In this document: piece after piece, positions 19,451-30,960 of the stretch
How positions within the stretch are numbered: position 1 is the first letter of the stretch
Layout of the letters: each line of letters starts with the position of its first letter
Origin: Otis tarda
Lineage: Eukaryota; Chordata; Aves; Otidiformes; Otididae
Direction: 5' to 3'
DNA length: 64,000 nt
Assembly: GCA_026413225.1 (NCBI GenBank)
Contig: CM048572.1
Span: forward strand, 4,030,001 to 4,094,000
Notes under the pieces: model-generated
Databases searched by the model: none
What the model saw: only the letters and a program-made list of their open reading frames with translations
Told to the model about the DNA's origin: nothing
Program-made: the position numbers and the translations under genes

Positions 19451-19470
19451 TCTGTGATCTGAGATTAATG

Positions 19471-21825
19471 TTTTACTAAGAGACTCTTGTACTTGTGCCT
19501 TTTCTTTGCACTCAGAGGGGACAATGCATTGCAAGTAGTGCTACTGGAGATGATGGGGTGATTGCATGGAAAAAAGCAAGACCGGCTTCTTATCAGGGTG
19601 ATGGGCATCTGGCTTTGCGTCATGGTTATTGTTCAGGAGGAGCTCAACAGCAGCAAAGAGAATTCACCAGGTGCTCCAGTCTAGCTGCAGATTTTGAGTC
19701 AGGCCTCTCAGAAAGCCTGTATAGGAGCTAAGTATTTTTGAAAATTACAGTCTTAGAAGCATGGGTGAGAGCAAAGCCTATTTTTGCAATGTTTTCTTTC
19801 TAACAGGTATTGCTGTATTGTTTCCTTGGTATTGTGGTGCTGAATAGAAATTGCTAACATGTTATTGAGGTTTTTCTGGTGTTTTCTATAGGCAGACACA
19901 CAAGAAATTTTGTCTGCAGATGTTGCATGCCACGCCCAAAAGTCAGATACGGGTGTCGGCAGTGAATATTTTGACACATTTACCAGCAGGCTGCCATCTT
20001 CTGGTCTTCTGCCTGTGTTTACCAACAGATACAGGTGCAGCGCCATCCGATTCGGTCAGTGCAAAGTAGTAGGCTGTAGGCAAGAAAGCAGACAAGGCTG
20101 CTGTGCTCTGAAGACCGCTTTACTCCCAGAATGCAAGCAGAAGTGCATCAAGATTCACAGCTTAGAGTATCAGAACAGGAGAGTCCAGTTGTGCTATGCT
20201 CATACAACCTGACTGGTAAGAACTACTCTTTTTGGCATTGTTAATTAGCCTTACTAAGAAAAATTTAACAATAAGGCATCTTAACAAGGATCATGTAGCT
20301 ACTGTTTTTTGGTTTTTTTAAAGCACGGTAAATCTCCTTTGGAAGCCTACTTTACTCTTCCTTTCTGTAGGTATTCACTATTTTGTTTTGAAAATATTTG
20401 TTCTAATTCTTCATTGCTAAGAACAAAACGCTGTTACTGCACTAAGTATCAGTCTTTGGCTCAGATATGGGTGGTTTTTCATTGGCCTGATGAGGCAAAT
20501 TCCCTATTTTAATTGTGGTGAACATTCGGATATCACAACTGCTTATTCGAAGGGTTCGTTATAACGAGGTTAGGCTGTGTCACACAGAGTTACCCTTATG
20601 CCAGGGAGCCGGTTAGAAGAAGTTGATACCAAAGAAAGCTCCTCAGCATGGCGTTAAGATTGAGAAAAAATCTTACTCGTACAGTCCTAGCTGTGTAATA
20701 GAAACAGTTGTATATTCATAGTGTTTAATCATGGTTCATCTCGGTGCTTTATTCAGATTTATCCAAAATATTTTACTGACACTTGATTTTGACAACAGGT
20801 TGCATGGAAGGTAAACAGCAGAGACAGCGCTGCTGTATTCCAAGTGGTCTTATAAAGTTACATGTTGAGGTGCCAGCATTGAGAACAGACACAAATTCAC
20901 TTTTCTGTCCTCTTGTCTGCGCAGCGCAAGGACAGCATTGGGTTAAAGGTGCTGCGGGAAGACAGATGCAGAAGCCTGAAACCCACTGGGGTTCAAAGTG
21001 CTTCACACCCTGTTCCTGTTGCCATGACTGACACGTACCGAGGTGTGAATCCAGGAGGTATTTTATCCAGGTCAGTCATTGCCTCCAAGTATCAGCTGCT
21101 ACTTTTCCATCCATCCCCACGATAACCAATATCATCACACTGATCCTACTGCAAGGTCTGTCAGGTTTGACAAACACTCTCCGCCTGAGCTGAAGCTCTC
21201 AGTTTCACAAGTTAAACCTTTAAATGTCACATCTCATGCTGAGCTGGCTGTGCAGCTGTTGTTTAACAGCAGACTTCAGAACTGGGACTTACTCAGGAAT
21301 GGCTGTCTACGTGGTAGTTGTCCAACTCTAGAGAGGGAACACGGATGGCTGTCTCGCTGGTGAGCAGAAAGCCTCTCCAGAGGGTGAATCTGTCTTGGGT
21401 AAGGCAAAGGCGGATGGGCTGCACTGTCCTCTGGATGTGACTGTTTTACTCCACTGATCGAGTTGGCTAGGTGACCAGTACTGACATGGGCAACTGATTT
21501 TGAGATGTCTGCATTTAGATGAGATGTGTTGCCCCTATTAGTAGATACCTGCAAGCAAATGACCTGTGTCATAAATAAAATGGCATAAAGAGAGAAGGAA
21601 CAGATGTAATGCTTCTTGCTTATGCTTGGAAATTCTTCTGAACCCCATCTAGCTTGGCTGTTTCAAGTCTTCTCTTTCTTTTTCCACGTGTCACATTTGA
21701 AAGACAATGAATTTTTTTTTTTTTAAATACTATTCTGTGTTAATTTTACTTTTGTACACTGAGGTGTAATTTTAATCTACAGGATCAAAAACAAATAAAA
21801 AGACTTGTACTCTTTCTTGAAATGA
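19471..21825 (+). other. Downstream flank or extended PTPRT 3' UTR
   Basis: No coding exon or transposon was recognised. The segment has mixed composition and ends in an AT-rich stretch (about 21700-21800) with AATAAA at 21574 and 21794. If the 21794 site is used by the same transcript, this would be an extended UTR of about 10.5 kb. Otherwise it is intergenic flank. The 100-codon open frame at 19910-20212 shows no recognisable domain. Confidence 0.5.
21794..21799 (+). terminator. Alternative distal polyadenylation signal
   Basis: AATAAA in ACAAATAAAAAG, with a strongly GU/U-rich downstream region (GATCTTGGTTTTTGTGAG, then TTTCTGTGTCTG) starting about 25 bp later. This is a textbook signal plus downstream-element arrangement. 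It could end an extended PTPRT 3' UTR or belong to a separate non-coding transcript. Confidence 0.45.
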
Positions 21826-23955
21826 TCTTGGTTTTTGTGAGTTATTTCTGTGTCTGTTTAGGCGTATGTCGTGTTTCTTACCAAGACTGTATTTATAAGT
21901 GGCTTGTAAAAGTTTAGCCATAAACCATGTATAGTGAATCAGTGACTACAGAGCATGTATACTACAGGTCAATACAGTTACTTAAAAGTCTGTAACATTT
22001 ACTGATGTGTTTATAAACACCTATAATGCACCGTTTGTGCCAAAAGCAATATAATATTTAGTAATCTTTTATCAATACATTGTAAATGATATATTGTTAA
22101 GATAAACTGTAACCTGATGGAATTTTCAGCAATATGATGAAATAGCTTTTTTTTTTATTGCATATATAAATGGTTTCCTCTAAAACAACAACTGTGAGAG
22201 AAAGCTTGGCTTGCACAGAAAAATCAGTGAAATATGCAGAACCTTGTTCTGGAGACGGATAAAGCCAGAAGTTTCTAGCAATAATCCCCTCAGTAGGCTC
22301 ACTTACAGGGTGAATGTGAGCCTTGGTCCACGTAGAATCAAGGGGCTGAAGAGCTTGTACTAAATATCCCTTTATTTGACATTTTCAAAGGTGTTCCTGG
22401 GAGCATCCTTTCGCTTAGCGTTTCATGACTGAGTCTGCTGAGAAGGAAGGAGGGACCACCAGTTATTGCTTGAGCCTATTACGTAGGAAACAGCTCGGCT
22501 CTCAGCTCCACCATGGACTCACCGTCTGGTTTTAGGAAAGTTGTGTTGTTGGTGTTTACAATGGTAAGTTTGTAATGGCCTTCTCTGGTAGGAGGCCTGG
22601 TTGTGGTATATCTCAAATGACAGGTGATACCTGGATGGTTCTTTCTTCCAAGTAATGTGCTGTGCTGTGCTTGAACTGACTCTGACTTTTCCCATCCATA
22701 GGATCCATGCAGGTCTTGTAACCCCACAGCAGAGCGTGCCAGGAGCACGTGCAGCAGGAATCTCCATTCAGGACTGGGATTTTGTGCATCACTCTTGCAA
22801 ATGAACCTGTTCCATGAGCAAAGTAGGGAAGCAGTTGTGCGAGTGTGCTTGTGTGTGTGTCTTCTGTCACCTACTCCTCCTTCTAAAAGCTGAGCACAAA
22901 TATACCTCTAAAAAAAAAGTGACTGGAAGGCTTTATTGGTGGTGTTCATAAAATCCAGGGTGCTGACAAGGAAAGAACAAGTTGTCTAGGAAAATGCTGG
23001 TGATGTGCAAAGAACCAAAATTATTGTTTATTCTGGTGCTATAGGAACTATCTTGTGAGAAAAATGGGCTTTGACAAAGGAGGTGATGAGCAACCCCAGT
23101 TTTCTGCGCTTGTGTGTACAGGCAGTTGAGTTGTAGTTATACCACGTGGCTGAATGTGCGAATACATTGTGTGTAAGCAGCTGGGTTCCAGCTCATTTGT
23201 ATAAAAAGAGGCATTGCAGCATGTGATACTGGCTCCTGCATCAGTTGGGGTATGAAGGATGAGCTGTGGCCTGAGTCAAAATTAATGCCAATATACAAAA
23301 TAAGCACTTGGTTTGTTTTGTTTTTACTCTGGATCTTCATGAAATTGTTTTTCAGAGGTTGTTTGTAGAAATTGTGTTAATCTTTGCAGATCTGGTTTTC
23401 AGCTTACTCCCCACCACAGGTAACACCCTCTCCATCGCTGCAGACAGAAACTTTGCTTAAGAACAGAAGAAAGGTTCCTTTGACATTTGGGGAGGGCTTT
23501 ATTGCTTCCAGTCGTGAAGATCCTCCACACATTCCTTAACCCATAGTTTACACAAAACTCTGGGACCTGTTGTTCATTTTTGTGTTGCTTAGAGATGTTT
23601 TGCATCCAGGTGCAGAAACAACCAAGTGCCGCTATTCTTTTTTGGTATCGTTTTTACACTGAAGTCTAGAGCCTGCAAGCAGTTTATAATGAATGGAATC
23701 CGTTATATATGTTCACTGCTTCCTGTGTTACTGGTGTGTGACCTTTTTATTTTCATCTGTCTCACTCCAAGTTTGACCATTTAGAAGTGTCCTTGTTCTA
23801 GCAGATGTCAAAATAAAACCCCTTCCTCTAAAAATTCACATCCCTCTTGGTGCAGATGTGCTCACCCTGCAGCTGGACCAGGACTGAAGTGTCAATCTGT
23901 GGCTCACGGCATTTTTAAACAGAATAGCTGCAAAAACATCCATCATGCCATGAAC
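21826..23955. other. Intergenic, no gene seen
   Basis: AT-rich at first (21900-22200), with words such as TGTAAATGATATATTG, then mixed composition with a short GT run at about 22848-22860. Short open frames on both strands show no domain similarity. No repeat was recognised before the CR1 at 23958. Confidence 0.6.
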
Positions 23956-23957
23956 AA

Positions 23958-24382
23958 GTATGGAGCACCTCTGCTGTGAGGCCAGGCTGAGTGAGCTGGG
24001 GCTGTTCAGCCTGGAGAAGAGGAGGCTCCAGGGAGACCTTAGAGCGGCTTCCCAGTGCCTATAGGTGCCTCAGGAAAGGTGGGGAGAGACTCTTCAGCAG
24101 GGCCTGGTGTGACAGGACGAGGGGTAATGGTTTTAAAACACAGGGAGGTAGATTTAGATTAGATATTAGGAAAAAAATTATTTACAATTAAGATGGTAGA
24201 ACACTGTCCCAGGCTGCCCAGAGAGGTGGTGGATGCCTCATCCCTGGAAACATTCCAGGCCAGGTTGGCCGGGGCTCTGAGCAACCTGATCTGGTTGGAG
24301 ATGTCCCTGCTCCTTGCAGGGGGGTTGGACTAGATGACCCTTGAAGGTGCCTTCCAACCCTAACCGTTCTATGATTCTATGA
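23958..24382 (+). mobile_element. CR1 LINE, 5'-truncated, sense orientation
   Basis: The element starts TATGGAGCACCTCTGCTGTG, passes GAGCTGGGGCTGTTCAGCC, GATATTAGGAAAAAAATTA and GCCCAGAGAGGTGGTGGATG, and ends GTTCTATGATTCTATGA. It is about 425 bp and similar in extent to the two antisense copies. The tail ATGATTCTATG fixes orientation and the 3' end. The residual reading frame is the distal reverse-transcriptase region and 3' UTR only. Confidence 0.93.
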
Positions 24383-27300
24383 AGTCCAAACTCATTTTGG
24401 GCTGTAAACATGCAAATAATTCTCTTTGACTAACTTCTGCTGCTGCTTTTGCTTATGTGAATCAGCCTTTGCAAGTTTGGAGACTTATTCTTGCAAATTG
24501 CAGCTTGGAAATGATAGGACCAGGCTAAAGAGACATCAAAATACCTTAGAAGTGTAAGGCAGGTAGTAGCTTGCTGAAAGAGAGTGGATCTCTCAGATGT
24601 TTTAACAGTTTTTGTTCTGAAAGCATGTTGAATAACGTCAGAATTTTATATGCCTTGGTCTGTGGAAAACACTGCCCTTTCTTCAATGCTACTTCTTTTT
24701 CTTTTTTATCTGCTGCTTTTAAAGTAATTTTCCTGCTGTGGACCCTGCATGAAGCTGCTTGAGCAGTGGCAAGTCTTTGCAAGCAGGGACCATGAGGAGA
24801 TCAGAGAGGAACATTTATTCCTGGGAATCGTACTGGATTTTTGGGCAGATAACTCCATCACTTCAGGATGCAATTATTTGCAATTTTCTCGCTCTCTCAC
24901 AGACTTGTGAAAAAAAGGGGAGGCTTAGAAGTTATCAGCCTCAAAGCAAGCTCTGAGGGGTTGATAAGAACGTGCTGCACTCTTTGAACCTGAGGGGCAA
25001 CCTTAAAAAAGTATTGCAGATGAATTTAACCTTTGTGGTAAATGCGGTCACATAGAGTGAAAGATGAAATGTTTTCCTAACATATTCCATCCAATTTGAA
25101 ATGACCTAAGCCCTGAAATCACTTTGTTGCTTTTTCCTGACCTTGTTTGGTAGTCTTCCTTGGAAAGCAGTTGTCTTTGGTCATCATATCCTCGTGTGAA
25201 GCTGCCCAAGCCTGCCCACCTGCCTGCCCGATGGGTAAGGTAATGGCACAGCACAGGGATGCTCCAACAGACTGGGAAAGGGAGCTGCATGGCCCTTTGG
25301 ATTAAATATCATTTTGATCTTACGGGCATTTTGCATTTTCACTTTTGGGCAATCCAGGCTTATTTTTTTTTCTTGCAAGTTGATCTTCTGTAACTACTGT
25401 GCCTTGTATTAGGACATACATATATATATATATGTTTATATATATTTATGTCCTGTTTACATCTGTGTGCCCTATATATGTATGTAGAACTCCCCAGCGC
25501 CCAAGCATTTCCCTCCGCTGAATTGAGTTAGGACTTTACCTTAATTCGTATCACTCCTTTGGGAAGAACATTTGTGCGCTAGGAGGGGGCTGTGTTTGTT
25601 CATCGGCATGGTAGGAACTGTGTACTGAGAAGCAGAGGAGGCTACTAGGTGGTAAACAGAGAATTTAAATTTCTGAAAGCTCTCTTAAACCTGTTCAAAT
25701 CTCTGCGCTGTGTAGATAAGGCCAAGCGGTTGTGTGAGCTGACACAGTAGGAACAAACTTCTGGCATATGTGCAGCAGTTACAGCATTAGAATTGTAAAG
25801 TACCTTTTTTTCTTTTTTTTAATCAAGGTAGGAGCAAGTTTGAAAGGATTATTTGTGTTGTGTGTTTTCTGCTGCAAACAGAAAAAAATCAAGAGAGGTT
25901 GTAAAGGAGGTGAGGAATCTGAGCAAACACAAACAGTCTGATCTAGTCAGTCTGGTTACCTGAGATGTCATCAGTATATTACTTCAATTACCTTTTATTC
26001 TCAGGATATCACAGATTTTAGTGTCCTTTAAATGAGAAAAAAAACCAAAACTTTCTTCCCTGATGCAATCCTTCCTTCAAGGAAGCATCGACCTAAAATC
26101 TGTGCCTAAACTGACTTTTACCTTTATCTTGGAGATAAAAATGCACAATGAGCTGGAAGCAAGTGGGTTTGGTTTTCTGCTTGGAGACTTGTTTGGGTTG
26201 GTATGAACAGGTAACAGCGGGCATCCTGGGGTCTGCCAAACCCCAGCACCCTTTGGTGTAAAGGGTTTGTTTTCTTTGGCTCCACAGCCAAGAAGGAATC
26301 TAAGATTTAAAAACTTTGGGCATCCTGACTTCCACCCAAAGGAGAATCTCAGCTTGTTTGAAAATTGTGACTATGACCAAGTCAGCCAAGGATGTGATGT
26401 GTGTTGCTGAGCAAAACACCTCCCAGCAAATTTGTGCTCTCGGTCTCTCTCGTTTCCTTCTTCCCTGCCCGCTCGGAGACAGGCTAATTGCAAAGCTCTG
26501 AGTTGTGTTTGAAATGCTGCCTTTAAAACCTGAGTGCCACAGTCTAGCCCTGGTTATAGTAATGCTGCAGGAAAAAAAAAATGTATTATCTATTTTCTGA
26601 TTGCAGAAGTACTACATTAGCCTGAAACTCAGGTATAAGCATGCTTCTTCAGAAATTTCTGAGTCAGAATTTTCTGTTACGATGGTACCAAAAACTCTTT
26701 CAAGAGTGAAGGAGAAGACTGCATATAAGGTCAAGTGCATTGCTCTGTGGCTGTATTCTCAAAACAAAATCCGGACATGTTCACAGATAGTGGAGAGAGC
26801 AGGACCTGGAGGTGCTGTAAAATGGAGGGAGTAAGAGGAAAAGAGCAAAGGGACTCTGAGCAATTCCTTCAAAACCTGTGGTCCACAAACATAGTAGTAG
26901 CCAAACTGTATAGAAGAGCTCCTTACCCTACTGCACACTGAGCAGACAAAAAATCTGCATCCTTTGATGCTCACGTTCGTGGTCCAGCCAGCTGTTAGGT
27001 TCAGATCTGCTGCCGATGGCAAGCAAAGCTGTTCCCATACTACCTGCTGCTTTAAAAAGTGGCTGCAGACCATGGGAGAGGAACCAAGTGAGGACCACTG
27101 GGCTCTCCTGCCAAGTAGTTGTGTGTGTGAGACCTAACGATGGCGTGGCAAAGGTAGAGCATCCCTTCAGGCAGCCATTTGGGAGAGACATCAAATAAGA
27201 GCATATATATTTATTAACCTCTGGTTAGCTTAAAGCACAAATATGCAAGGTCTAGTTAGTCAGGAGACAACACGGAGATGACTCGGGAAGGATGGAGTAT

Positions 27301-30300
27301 CTCAGCCCACCCTGTGTGCATGCCTGGTGCTGGCAGTGCTGTTACCACTGACTGCGCTCTGGGTGTTCTCCAGCCCGTTAGTGTTCGTAGGGGTGAACCT
27401 CTGGTCCTGAACTCGTGGGAAGTCCTTGAACTAAGTAAAGGAGAGAAGATGCTGATGGCTGCTTTTGTCACACGACTCAGACATCAGCAGAGAGAGATGT
27501 TAAACGTGAACTGATGAGTGTTGTTAGCAACAACACAATGGCTGCCTCCAGCCAAAATTTTGCTGGCTTCAGTTTTCCTCTCGTTCAGCTAATATACCTA
27601 TGACCAAAGCAGAAAATGTTATGGTTTTATTTCTAAAGAACATAAACAATAGATTTTTATAAATGCAGCAGTTTCCCTTTGTCCAGAGGAGTGATTATTT
27701 TGGCTTCCTCTGTGAGATGCGGTTGCCAGGAGGGGTTCAGCTACCATCCCTGCTTCGTGATCCCCACGGCACATGTGCCTGAGAAATATAATCCTTCTGC
27801 CATTGTCTGCCCGCGTTATTTTCTGAATACGCTTGCAATTGCAGGCAGGAAAAGCAACTGGAGACCAGAACATTTGTTGGCTTTAAACCTTGCCTGATGA
27901 CAGCTCAGCTGAACTTCCAGTGTGGAGGAGCAGGGGAAGAGCTGATTCTGCCAGAGAATACGCACTCCCACATCCACACATGAAGGGCTCTGCTGAGCCT
28001 TGTGTAGGACTGTCTTTCATTTTCTGCTGATACTAATTTACTCTGCTTGTTTAGAACTGTGAGACTCTGCACAAACTTGTTTTTCTTTTGTCCCCCATTG
28101 TTCTATCCTAAATACAAAAGGGCACTTGGGAAGAACATCTCCTTGGGCTGCCGTGCCGAACAGTCTCCATATCCAAGTGATAATGATGGGAGCTGTAGCG
28201 TTATATGGGATCAGTGGGCAAGCAAGAATGACTTTTCAGCACAATTTATTGCTTTAAACATTGCAAATGTTCTGGAATGCCTGTTTCTAAAATCATGTCT
28301 CGCTTTGACAACACTGGTGTTTGGTGATGTTGATGTGTGTGCCTTGGAAAAGAAGAGTACTGGGAAAAATCAAATACAGGTTTCTGCCTTTCCCTTTACT
28401 GAAAACTGAGGCTTTTTTCCTTCTGTTAATTCTCCTGTAAATCTATAGCTACCTATTACCTTGGACTGCAGTGGCTTCGATAGGGTTTTATAAACCTTTG
28501 GCCCCATCGCTATAAAAACCTGCCATGTTTTTGCCAAACCTTCCTCAGCAAGATTACTTTTGCTTTGAAGATGCCAATAAAGGAAATTGCTTTCACAAGG
28601 AGAGAGCTAGGAAGACAACCCTAGACCCTTCATCTGGATTTCCTCCAATCTGAAATTTATTGGAACTGAAGAGCAATCCCAAATGTACTATGAAATGTGC
28701 CATGGTCCGAGCAGCAAGGTCTCTCTGGGCAGTGCTTCGTCACATCTCAGTGCCTCCTGCACCTTCTTCAGCTTTTGAGCAAAAGCAGAAGACCAAAAGC
28801 CCAGCTGCCCAGGTGAGCTGTGAAGCCTTTGGCACAGGGCTGCAGCGGGGAGGTGAGGGGCCATCCCGCCGCGTGGCACGGCCTCTGTCAGCCGCTTGCA
28901 TGGATGAGAAGTCCCAGATGCTGTGTGGCAAACCTGGATCTCGTCTCTGTGTGCAGGTGGCCCCATGCCATTCTCTGCTGTCTCTGAAAGGAGATTGGTT
29001 TCTTTCCTTCTTTATCTGTGGATTTTTTTAGCTATTTTTATTTGCTTTAACCTAAATTCCTTTGGGCAATCTTCTTAGGGGTAGCACATGCTGCTGGACT
29101 ACCTGGAGGGTGCTGGATCACGGCATAAACCTGAAAAGACAAGGCAAAGAACGGGCTGTCATCTATCCACAGAGACATACTGGAGTCTGGTTTAAACTGA
29201 AAAATGAACAAACTTGGAAAGTTAACTGGAGTTCTATTATGAGGCCGGCCAAGCTGAAAAATGAGGCTGTGCAAACGAATGCATGTTCGCTTGTACTTCT
29301 CGCCCAGATTTCCTAGACGGAGCCTGGAGAGCTTGAACTCACGCAGGAGCTCCAGGGACGGTGAGAACTGACACAGAAGGCGGCACGGCCGCTGCGAGTT
29401 GCATGTTACTGCTTCTCCTGCTGCTGTGATTTCTGTTGAGTTCTTTCAGTGACCTTACGTCAGACAGGGAAGTGACAACGTGTGAGTACGTCTGTCGGCC
29501 CTTTAATGAATGTGAGGGGATCTGCTGTGTGTTGTCACCATATCCCCTGCCTGGAGCCAGGTGCAGGGATGCTCAGGTCTCCCTTTGTGGCCCAACCTGC
29601 AGCAGGAGCATCTTCTAAAGCTGGCCAAGCCGTGGTTGGTCTGATAAACCATCCAGACACGGCCTCAGTGCTGCCGCTGAGCAGGCGAGTGAGGAATCAA
29701 TGCAACATACAGATGTCTCATCCCAACCCCAGAGAGTGAGAAGGGGCCTTAAAACAGCTTGAATCTGTGTGGAAAGGGACAGCAAAGCTGGGGCCGGGGA
29801 GGCAGCTGTGGCAAGTCCTTCATCTGTGCAGGGAGGGGAGATGCCTGGTCAAGAGATGGGGAAAGCGGGAGGATTAATTGCTGAGGGGAAACAGGCTGGC
29901 ACAGCAGAAGATTTATCCTAATCCATGTCTCTCCGGCTTTATACCAATGTGTGAAATAGTAATCTCTTCTGTCCTTTCCCCTGCTCTGAGGATTGGGACA
30001 AACGATGAAGGAAAAAGTAATATTACTTCTCACCACTGAAGCCACCAGATTTTAACTTTTTTTTTAGTTTATCTTTTATTTTGAAAATATATGAATATGT
30101 GGGATCACTTGATATTTGAAAATGTTTTGTACCTATTTGACTACAAGAAATGTTTTTTCAGTAGTATTTTATGAAGAGGCAGGGGGATTGTTAATACCAG
30201 CAAACAACCCGCCCTCCGGGCAGGCTGAATGCACAGTGAGATGTGAGATTTGGAGGCACACTGGCACATTCAGTGCCAAAACAGAGATGTAGCTCAATTG

Positions 30301-30686
30301 TTTAGGTGAATTATTCTATAGAAATAGGCAGCTTCTCTCTTTCTCCCCTTTTCTCCTCCCATCCCCAGGGCAGCCACCACACAGGAGGCTCCCAGTGCAC
30401 CGTCCCTGGCAGGGTCATGCTGAGCCCGGGACAGGTCTCACCTGGCTCCCGGGGTTTCGGATCTGGGGAAGGGGCTGTTGGAAAAACCGAACCTGAAAGA
30501 GCAGGCTCACGCTCAAGATGCTGGTAGTTTGCTGGGTGTGTGGGGTCCTTCAGCCTTGGTGCTTTCTCTGTCTAAGCTCATCTAATTTCATCAGGTGATC
30601 CAATATCCTCTGATGTCTTTAGAAAAAGTTGTGGTTATCTAACTATGTGCACAAGATAAGTTGTTTTCCTCCATCGTTCCAAAGTA
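24383..30686. other. Intergenic, no gene seen
   Basis: Mixed-composition DNA without recognisable coding exons. Items noted are an AT dinucleotide hairpin (25411-25454) and a TTACGTCA CRE-like word (29455-29462). GC-richer stretches lie near 28800-28900 and 29340-29850. Open frames of up to about 120 codons (28047-28409, 28660-29031) have no domain, splice context or compositional bias that I can use. Confidence 0.6.
25411..25454. repeat. AT-dinucleotide inverted repeat
   Basis: AGGACATA (25411-25418) and TATGTCCT (25447-25454) are perfect complementary arms enclosing a TA-rich core that can itself pair in large part. This gives a 44-nt potential cruciform with a stem close to 20 bp. Confidence 0.8.
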
Positions 30687-30960
30687 CAGAGTCATTTAGG
30701 TTGAAGGGGACCTCTCGAGGTCTCTAGTCCAGCTTTTAACATCTCCACAGATGAAGATTTCAGAGACTCTTTGGGGCACGTGTTCCAACGCTGCCTCACT
30801 TTTGTGAATAATTTTTCTTATTCTGATGAGGTTTTCTTTTGCTGCAACTTGTGACTGCTGCTTCTTGCCCTTTCACTGTGCACATCAGAGAAAAACTCAT
30901 CTCCATCTTCTCTACAACCTCCCTTTAGAACTTCCCTCTGGTTATAACCAGAGATGGTTA
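30687..30960 (-). mobile_element. Old diverged CR1 remnant, antisense
   Basis: AGAGTCATTTAGGTTGAAGG, GGACCTCTCGAGGTCTCTAG, TGTTCCAACGCTGCCTCAC, GCAACTTGTGACTGCTGC, TTTCACTGTGCACATCAGAG and ACAACCTCCCTTTAGAACTT occur in the order expected for the reverse complement of a CR1 3' end. Divergence and small indels are far greater than in the four young copies. The subfamily is clearly different and older. Confidence 0.78.

Larger units (their letters stand above)
11301..19470 (+). other. PTPRT: PTPRT 3' untranslated region (probable main form)
   Basis: There is no splice evidence after the stop, and the sequence is AT-rich with many T-runs. The best terminal signal is AATAAA at 19445-19450, preceded by ATAAA and followed within about 40 bp by a U/GU-rich region (19486-19508) fitting cleavage near 19465-19475. 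An 8.2-kb UTR agrees with the very long 3' UTR I recall for mammalian PTPRT mRNA. It contains an old L2/MIR-like piece (12229-12365), an antisense CR1 (13464-13880), a Pumilio-type TGTAAATA (15827-15834) and further AATAAA hexamers at 16931, 17119, 17293, 17471 and 17930. The exact 3' end is inferred. Confidence 0.7.

Noticed and set aside
28570-28600. AATAAA in GCCAATAAAGG as the end of a downstream transcript
   Set aside because: No exon or transcript evidence upstream. A lone hexamer is expected by chance many times in AT-rich DNA.
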